Source: Gamarada debralockiae
Lineage: Eukaryota; Ascomycota; Leotiomycetes; Helotiales; Hyphodiscaceae
NCBI GenBank assembly: GCA_002803225.1
Contig: NXFV01001128.1
Location: 1-64,000, forward strand
DNA length: 64,000 nucleotides
Direction of reading: 5' to 3'
Below the pieces are notes generated by a model. That model saw nothing but the letters and a program-made list of their open reading frames with translations, did not search any database and was not told the DNA's origin. The position numbers and the translations under genes are program-made. Positions 57,507-64,000 of the stretch are shown here, one piece after another (within the stretch, counting starts at the first letter, position 1; the number at the start of each line of letters is the position of its first letter).

Positions 57507-57680
57507 TGTGCAGAAAAGTGATGTTGAAGACGCGTGAAACGCGATGTCGCGAGAAATCTTTATCGGCTTGCATTATCTAGATCCACTCCACGGACGGAGG
57601 CTCTCCTTTCATTATTCAAATCATCGATGCCGGTACTCTGCTAGTAGTTACAATACATTTTGGCTAGATCTTAAAAATTC

Positions 57681-58995
57681 CTAATTTTCATCATCAATGC
57701 CAAGAGCTCTCTTCAATGAGTCCAGTTCTCGCTGTAGATGCTCAATACCTCCTTGTAGCCCGCTCACTAGACCGTAAACCTGCCGCTGCTTGTTCTTAGG
57801 AAGACTATCGATCAATGCGCCTGATCCTTCTTCATTTCCAATTGTAGATTCTCTTTGCTGCTCCGTGTTTCTCCGTGTGCCATTTCCGTTATTCTCTCCA
57901 TCATTTTGCGTGGGTCTCTGAACAGGTTGTTGAACTGAAGGCGCTGCCTGTGGTTGAGGTTGGGTTTGGGGTTGTGCTTGGGGCTGTGGTTGATTCACAG
58001 TCGCCCAGCCCATTGACGTGGATGGTACGTAGTGATTTCGTAGGATATGCCCATTACCATTAGTGCCGTTACTCGGAACCTGTGGTTTTGGTGGAGGCTG
58101 GTTGACAGTCGCCCAGGTTTTCTGTGGTATGTCATTGACCTCTTGAGCTTGTGGTGCCTGCTGGCCCCATTGTGGAGGCTGATATTGCGGAGGTTGAGGG
58201 TCCCATCCAGGAACACCATTCGGACTCGGATGTTGTGCTTCCTTTGCACGTTTCACTTCACTCGTACGTCTACGCTTTTTAGGAGGACCAGAAGAACGAG
58301 GAGCGCTGGAGGGAGTAGCTTGTTGACCGTTGTTGACAGAGGCATCTCCGCCGGGGGTACCAACTGCAGAAGTAGGTATGACGTCTATGCAACCCAATTA
58401 GCAACTGAGCTTTCAACATGAACACACCTATAGACTCACCGTCTTCCTTCTTAATCGAACAACGATTAGGTCGACCGCTCAACTGGCAGCTGGCACATGC
58501 TCCCTTGAAATAGCCATCGAGTGCTACACATAGACTGAACTTGCCCCGTCCATTCACGCAGGAATTGCATCCTGGCACCTGCACTTCTCCACGAGTAGCA
58601 AGCAAGCAGCCAAACCTGATCTGCTTCCTGCGCGACTCCCCTCCCGTTTCAATATCTGCGCCTTCCTCTACTCCTGGTCTCCAAGGCAACGGCCTCAGTA
58701 CTGGCATCTGATGCAGTCTGTCCTCCATCGTTGTGACGTTGGCCTTCGACCTTCTAATAGGCGTAATCTGTCGCGTAGTTTGAAGATTCGGTCGCTCTAC
58801 TGTCGCGGGAGTGTCTTCGTAGGGCTCTGGTGATTCGAGGCGTTGTTGAGGGTTGATTTGTTCGACGGGGTTCGCAGCAAGGGGTTCTATCTCGGGAGAG
58901 AGACTTTCTGGTGAGGAGGGACGCGTCGAACCGTATTCACCTTTCACAACAATTGTATCACCTCCGTGGTCATCATCTTCGAGTATAGGTGGCAT
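57681..58995 (-). CDS. Cys-rich (atypical Zn2Cys6-like) nuclear-type protein B, tandem paralogue (419 aa)
   Basis: Exon 1 is 58995-58440 and exon 2 is 58384-57681, with a 55-nt phase-1 intron (GTGAGT...GCTAATTGGGTTGCATAG) at the same place as in the neighbour. The start MPPILEDDDHGGD parallels MPPNIEDD of protein A. The Cys block spacing is C-x12-C-x2-C-x9-C-x10-C-x2-C-x8-C, with shared CLLATRG, GRGxF, FxGACxSC and NRC. A basic stretch PPKKRRRTSEVKRAK follows. A Gln/Pro-rich middle contains two degenerate WATVNQP repeats. The C-terminal helix (LPKNKQRQVYGLVSGLQGGI, EHLQRELDSLK) closely matches protein A. The Gln/Pro-rich middle could be an activation region; that is inference. No catalytic motif is seen. 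Confidence 0.78.
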
Positions 58996-59585
58996 TGTCG
59001 TTGAAAGAAAGGAGTGGATGCGCTTGAGGTAATCAAGTACGGAGACTTCAAATAGTCGAGAGTAGATAGGTTAAACTTAATCTAACGCAAGCGGCGATAA
59101 GCGGTTATCGAGACGTACCCCTGAGAGTGAGACTCCTGAACAACAGTTTGGATGAAAAGAGGCTCTTTGTGAAAAGCACATATCATGAGGAATTATTTTA
59201 AAGCTCAGGTTAAGGTCTGATTTTAAAGGCTGCAAGTTTTGCAATATCATGAAGAATTTGTAAGTGTGAACCTCGGCAGCTCTAAGGAGTCTAGATCGAA
59301 AGCACAAAAACTTGATGAGCGTGCAGACATTTGATCGTTCAATTCATTCTAGTCGTATACGTAGTTGGCTTGGAAGCTTTTAGTGAACGCATATGAGCTC
59401 ATTCACAAGGAGGGATGTTTATCAAAAGGACCACCTCCTCAATCGTGATGCGATTTGACGATTGATTCTCCTTCCAGTATTCTATTGAACCCATGTATGA
59501 GTTGAGTCTATTAGAATCTAATGCTATGTACCGTTACATGTTGTACAATCAAAGGAGAGTTTGGTGCAACTTGTGTACAGCCCGT
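58996..59585. other. Intergenic, no gene seen
   Basis: 590 bp containing the promoter of paralogue B and the 3' region of the KHE-type gene. Short frames at 59077-59307 and 59493-59750 (partly antisense to the KHE gene) have no motif. Confidence 0.4.
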
Positions 59586-60484
59586 TTACTTCTTTTCATC
59601 TGGCTTCGCGTTTGCTTCGTCGAGATCAGCCTTCTCCTGTTTGAGCTCCTTCTCGGCCGTCAATGCCCTCTCCACCTGCCAAACTGCGCGATCCAACTCG
59701 ATATCAATCTCGGGAATATCCAGTGCTTGAGCAATTCTTTTGCCGTCTGACTTATGCAAAACCATAGTGTCTGTGGCGGCCGTCGACTCTTTCGGGTCTT
59801 GGCTAGTCGTGCTCGAGACCGATCCAGAGTCAAAAAGCCTCTTTCCAGAGGCGTAGAGTTCATCGAGAATTTTAGAAGGCTTCGAGGTAATGAGCTTCTT
59901 ATCGAGGAGAAACTCAAGGTGCTTAGAACCGGACAACGCCCTCCAATGTGACCATGCTCTGAAGACAAGGTAGAAGAACGGAAGATTGGGTATACTAAAG
60001 CAATCAATTAGCTCTGTTCTAAGTCTACTGGGCGAAAAGAGGCTTACAGAGGCAATATTGCAATAGGAGCTGTTATGGGCATTCCAACAAAACAATAGAT
60101 CATTCGTGTTTTGTGTAGATTCTGCCTCTCTGTGGCCAAAGTTCTCAAAACATCGAGGACCTTCTCTTCAGGAATGAGAGAGGATGGGAATTGTACTTCG
60201 ACCTTTTCTTTCCCCGACAGCTCTTCTTCCTTCCGTCGAGCTGACAATGGAGGTATCGATTTCAATCCCCATTCCTCATATGGTATCCTCCTCAGTGCTT
60301 GGTTGCCATAATCAACAACCTTCCTCTGCCAGCCAGAGTCCTTCTTCTCCCAGCTTGCCCAGAGATTCGCAGCTCTTGTAGTTCCCTTGTCAAGCAGGCT
60401 CTGTTGTGATGTAGTTGTGACATTGAGGCGTTGGCAATAAATGAGCGTTCGGCGGGTTGAAATAGGGAGAAGGAAGAGTCGCAT
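59586..60484 (-). CDS. Mitochondrial K+/H+ exchange-related protein (281 aa)
   Basis: Member of the fungal 'mitochondrial K+-H+ exchange-related' family (yeast YDL183C type), thought to take part in K+/H+ exchange across the inner membrane. Exon 1 is 60484-60048 and exon 2 is 59994-59586, with a 53-nt intron (GTAAGC...GCTAATTGATTGCTTTAG). The N-terminus MRLFLLPISTRRTLIYCQ, then ANLWASWEKKDSGWQRKVVD and RRIPYEEWGLKSIPPLS are family signatures. Two hydrophobic stretches follow (YCFVGMPITAPIAILPLIPN and PFFYLVFRAWSHWRALSG), the splice falling inside the first. The C-terminus is charged. It is divergent from the SRF1-like gene. Confidence 0.88.
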
Positions 60485-60960
60485 TGTCTTTGCCTGACGA
60501 CCGCACCGAAGGGCCTTCTCGTGACAGGTTATCTAAGTCATTCCTTAGTCCGGAGGAAAGGGCAGGTGGTTTATGGGGATTTTGTCTTGGAGGTTGAAAT
60601 TCGATGGTCAAGGAGGTTTAAGATTTTGGGTCTAGAATTGATTTCGAGACATAACAGCCACAGAAATGACGCACGAGTTGAACTTTGGGGGAGAAAGCCC
60701 CCTGTTGATGCACGGATGATCACTCGAACCAGCAACACCTGATTTCCCATTTGCGGACACCGCGCCGTGAACCATCAACTTCAAGAATTTCTTGTCCCTC
60801 ATTACTTCACATTAGGATTTATTCAATATGCATATAATTTAAGGATAATCAGTCAAGGCGATTGAGCGATTGGTGGTCTGCGGCGACATCTCTCTGAGTC
60901 TCCGAACGATCGCTGGGATCCAGTTTCAACGATCCTCTTTATGAACTTCCTGGGAAATCC
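60485..60960. promoter_or_regulatory. Divergent promoter region, KHE-type gene / SRF1-like gene
   Basis: 476 bp between two outward-facing genes. A frame at 60521-60742 lacks motifs. No clear TATA box; an AT-rich stretch lies at 60810-60850. Confidence 0.4.
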
Positions 60961-62401
60961 ATGGCATCTTTAGAAGACACATCCCGGACGTTCTCTACAC
61001 AAGGCCCAAGTCTAGAAGCGCATCATATTTTGGAACATGGTCATTCACCGACTCAGAGGCAGCCCTCCGGCTCCTCGACTGCTTCATCAAGTCAAGGCGT
61101 TGTGAAGGGAAAGAGGGCATCAGCAGCAGAGTGTCTTCAGTCCAATCGTCCAAAGGCACATTCCTCCTCCTCTCGAAACACTCAATCGTCCTCCAGCACG
61201 CGCGCAGAAAATCGCTTTCCGCAAAGAGAGGTCCGAACTCTTCCACGTTAGTTGCCCGTTCTAAGACCGTCTACAACCACTGACGTTTGAGTAGCTTGGA
61301 TAGATTCTTTCGAAGACTGTGAGGATGGTGACTCAAATGCACAACCTACGGACAGACTACTATCATCTCCATCTCGAGCCCATTCAGCCCACCATCACCA
61401 TGCTCCTTCAAACACAGTGCGAAGAATGTCACAGGATGGATATGTCGATATCTACGATGATGCAGCACACGGCATGGCTGAGAGGAAAACAGACACAGGA
61501 TTCTTCGGTGGGCATAGAGAACCTGTAAAGGGGCGGAAGTGGGATCATGCGAGGGATGGTGATCCAGTCATATTGCAGTCCGGCGTGCATCCCACATCCT
61601 CTCCTTGGCGAGCATATATTAAGGCTTCTATGTACGGCCCGGGAATGAATGAAGATGGCGAGAGAAAGGACGATCAATTTCTACGACAACAAACCCCGGG
61701 ATATGAGAAGCCTTGGAGGGGCGATTTGGAAAGCAATGATGACCCCGACACTCTCTCGAACTTGCTGCACAACAAAAAGCGACAGAGGTCTCTGTTCAAA
61801 CGTGTTCAGGTATGGACGGATGTGGGAATTTTGCGGATATCAACTGACCGTTGCAGCATCTTCTTCTCATGCACCCGCTTATCCCGCTGGTATTCCGGAT
61901 CATAGTCCTCACTACCTCAACGATCGCTCTCGGCCTGTCCGGCTCTGTCCACCACTACTCCGATAAGTTCTTCTATCCCCAAAGTCCATCAACCACCATG
62001 GCCATCGTTGTTGATGTTGTTGCAATTCCATATATTGGCTACATCACCTGGGACGAATATACGGGAAAGCCACTGGGTCTACGGTCTCCCAAAGCGAAAA
62101 TCCGACTCGTTCTTCTAGATCTGTTCTTCATTATCTTCGAATCAGCCAACCTGTCATTGGCTTTTGCAGCTCTTACTGATGATAACGGAGCTTGCAGAGC
62201 AGGACTCAATGGCTACAACTTCACCATCTGTAGCAGAGTTAAGGCTTTGTGTGCGATTTTGATGGTGGCTTTGATAGCTTGGAGTTTGACTTTTTCTGTC
62301 AGCATTTTCAGGTGAGTTCTTTGCACACGTTTCAGGGCTTGGGATCAGCTAACGTATATAGGCTGGTTGAACGTGTAGGTGGTCGAGAGGAAAGCGACTA
62401 G
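60961..62401 (+). CDS. SRF1: SRF1-like regulator of phospholipase D, membrane protein (431 aa)
   Basis: Resembles fungal Srf1, a membrane protein that regulates phospholipase D (Spo14) in yeast. Four exons: 60961-61246, 61295-61809, 61857-62311 and 62362-62401. The introns are 48, 47 and 50 nt, and the frame is kept (1296 nt). The first part is Ser-rich, then PPWIDSFED across the first splice, DIYDDAAHGM and a polar region. The C-terminal half has membrane helices: HPLIPLVFRIIVLTTSTIAL, then MAIVVDVVAIPYIGYITWDE, the conserved cytosolic EYTGKPLGLRSPKAKIR, LVLLDLFFIIFESANLSLAF, and VKALCAILMVALIAWSLTFS. The last exon adds only RLVERVGGREESD. The SRF1 assignment rests on the YIGYITWDEYTGKPLGLRSP block. 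Confidence 0.85.
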
Positions 62402-62647
62402 CAGATGGAGTATCTTGGACAATTTTGAAGTAAACACTCGGTGCATGGCGCTTCATGGTTGGCTGGGAAATTGGAACAACATATCGAGCGAGGCGTTTTG
62501 GATGCAATTTGAGCGTTGCCAGAAGTGCTGCTCTGTACATGGAATGATCATTCGAATAATGAATAATGTATTCATCATTTTCCTTGATATGAGCCAGGCA
62601 GCCAAACATTTCTTGTGGGTTTGACATGTTGGTACTTTCCAGGTTTA

Positions 62648-63252
62648 TTACACCAAAGTTGGACCTTCATCTCCGTACAAAGGATCCTTCTCAAACCAGC
62701 CCAGATTGTTGATGCCATTCACCTTTTCCTCCTCGCCTGCCTTTCCATAGCACATATCCCAATGCTTTCCCTTTGGGTAGCTTCCAATCATCTCGAAGCC
62801 ACTATTGAAGTCATCAAGGAGTCTATGGCCGACTCCGGCTGGAATAATGATCACATCCCCTTTCTCGACGGAAGCGTCGACTCTGGAGGGATTGTCTTCG
62901 CCGCCAAAACCTGCCAGACGTTAGGGGTTTGGAAAACACTCGAAATGAAAGATTACTCAAACCAAGAGTACTTACATAACATAGCCTTCCCGGAAGATAT
63001 ACACAAAACTTCGTGAGTCGTACTATGGAAATGGGTAGTGCTGTACATTGTATACCGCCATTGTGGAGTAACCACTCCCACAGCCTTAAGATGTGCTTCG
63101 ATATTTGAGGCTGAGGCTGATGCTGGGATACAAGAATGGTAGATCATCAGGGGCTTGTTCTGGATGGAGGTGTTTGGGATCAGGCCATGGCGGGGTATCT
63201 GGTGGGGCGAGACTAGGAGGGATGAGAGGGAGGTCAGGTTGAGGCAGGCCAT
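62648..63252 (-). CDS. Cupin-domain protein (179 aa)
   Basis: Exon 1 is 63252-62976 and exon 2 is 62910-62648, with a 65-nt intron (GTAAGT...CCCTAACGTCTGGCAG). A single beta-barrel cupin domain is predicted. Motif 1 is HFHSTTHEVLCISSG (His-x-His, Glu and Gly as in the consensus) and motif 2 is GDVIIIPAGVGH. The metal ligands H, H, E and H are present. The protein resembles the bacterial YjlB and fungal RmlC-like cupin group, for which the reaction is not established. MIGSYPKGKHWDMCYGKAGE and WFEKDPLYGDEGPT near the C-terminus are typical of that group. The N-terminus (MACLNLTSLSSLLVS) is mildly hydrophobic, but a shorter start at an internal Met is possible. Confidence 0.85.
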
Positions 63253-64000
63253 GGTGTCTAATTAGGTTCGGCTTATATGGCTCGAAGCGTTTGAAAGAGT
63301 CAAAAACAGAGGATCTTGAGAGTACAGGTTAGAGAAGGATATTGAATGCTGAAGGACTCCGCAGTCCCCATCTTGCCATCGACGTCACTGGTTTCGGAAA
63401 CGCAGGTGTAAAGATCCTACTTCTAATTCACTCAATTCCAATGAATGAATTAAAAGAGAAATCTTTGGAAATCTCAGTTAAAATTTGGAAGCCCGCAAAA
63501 GCCCAAAACCTTGATGTCTTTACTTTCATTTATATTCTCAGTGAATATGGACTGCAGCCTTGTCCGATGCCTGATTCGGTTAGCGCGTCGTTAGGCTGCC
63601 TCTGCCTCTCGGGGCTGCCGCCTCTTCACGCTGAATCACGAAACTCCTTCAAATAATCCACGCCACGACCGAACCTCCTCCCAACTTCTCGCCATCCAAG
63701 ATAACTGCTAGTCTTGCATGGTAAAAGCATACTCAACTTGCTTCTTCCTCCTTCATACCGAAGACCCTCGCACTGTGACGACACCCTTCCTCACTTTTCC
63801 ACTTTTCGCGACTCGTTCGCGTCGTCTTCGGTATCAGATTTCTACGAACAGCCTCGAAGGCACGGCATACATCCTCCCTGGGGGCATATCAGTCGTCGAA
63901 CCTGCTTCAGTGATTGACTTCATCTGTAGTACTCCCAGCCCGCCTGTTCGTTCAACGGATTTCAGCAAATCGAAATCGACCCCTCACAACCTCACCTCTA
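63253..64000. other. End of window: no complete gene
   Basis: 748 bp. A frame at 63342-63656 has no motif. The last 330 bp is pyrimidine-rich (CTTCCTCC, CTTTTCC) like a fungal promoter or 5' leader, so a plus-strand gene may start just beyond the window. This is a guess. Confidence 0.3.

Noticed and set aside
1..64000. tRNA, 5S rRNA or CRISPR array
   Set aside because: Scanned by eye for B-box-like GGTTCGAATCC with a matching A-box and for regularly spaced repeats; none was convincing. A tRNAscan run would be decisive.

Overview
The window is nuclear DNA of a filamentous ascomycete (Pezizomycotina). The evidence is short introns of 46-90 nt with GTAAGT/GTATGT donors and CTAAC/CTGAC branch sites, the gene families present (SWI3/RSC8, KRE6, BST1, SRF1, MCH1, TMS1, IRC3, ARH1), and AT-rich gene-poor stretches with transposon relics carrying CpA-to-TpA stops typical of RIP. 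A leotiomycete-like fungus is my guess, not something the sequence proves. All gene models were assembled by eye: I joined exons where donor, acceptor and reading frame agree, and exon coordinates are in each entry.

Layout. 1-13.1 kb is gene-poor. It holds one plausible two-exon small gene, a short-chain dehydrogenase gene (5.4-6.3 kb), a MITE-like inverted-repeat element, short tandem repeats, and two fragments of a non-LTR retrotransposon, one of them a 5'-truncated insertion with a visible target-site duplication. 13.2-32 kb is gene-dense: a small secreted protein, two uncharacterised proteins, the mitochondrial helicase IRC3, an RRN5-like Pol I factor, a SWI3/RSC8 chromatin-remodelling subunit, ETF alpha, the adrenodoxin reductase ARH1, a four-helix membrane protein, and the mismatch repair endonuclease PMS1. 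32.5-36.4 kb is a graveyard: a decayed amidase and a decayed allantoate-permease-like transporter lie head to head around an intergenic region with four GATA-factor sites.

36.6-54 kb holds TMS1/Serinc, the MCH1-type transporter, a second SDR, the GPI inositol deacylase BST1, a HET-domain relic, a secreted protein of unknown function and KRE6. Gene-poor gaps lie at 41.7-44.4, 48-50 and 53.8-56.3 kb. 56.3-59 kb carries the most interesting intact feature: two tandem paralogues with a seven-cysteine block whose last six cysteines resemble an expanded Zn2Cys6 cluster, followed by a basic patch and a conserved C-terminal helix. 59.6-63.3 kb holds a mitochondrial K+/H+ exchange-related protein, an SRF1-like membrane protein and a cupin protein.

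Functional links: most active genes are housekeeping and do not form an operon or a secondary-metabolite cluster. Several encode mitochondrial proteins (IRC3, ETF alpha, ARH1, the KHE protein), and ETF alpha and ARH1 end tail to tail only 32 bp apart. The amidase/permease pair looks like a former nitrogen-scavenging module, now lost. No tRNA, rRNA or CRISPR array was recognised.
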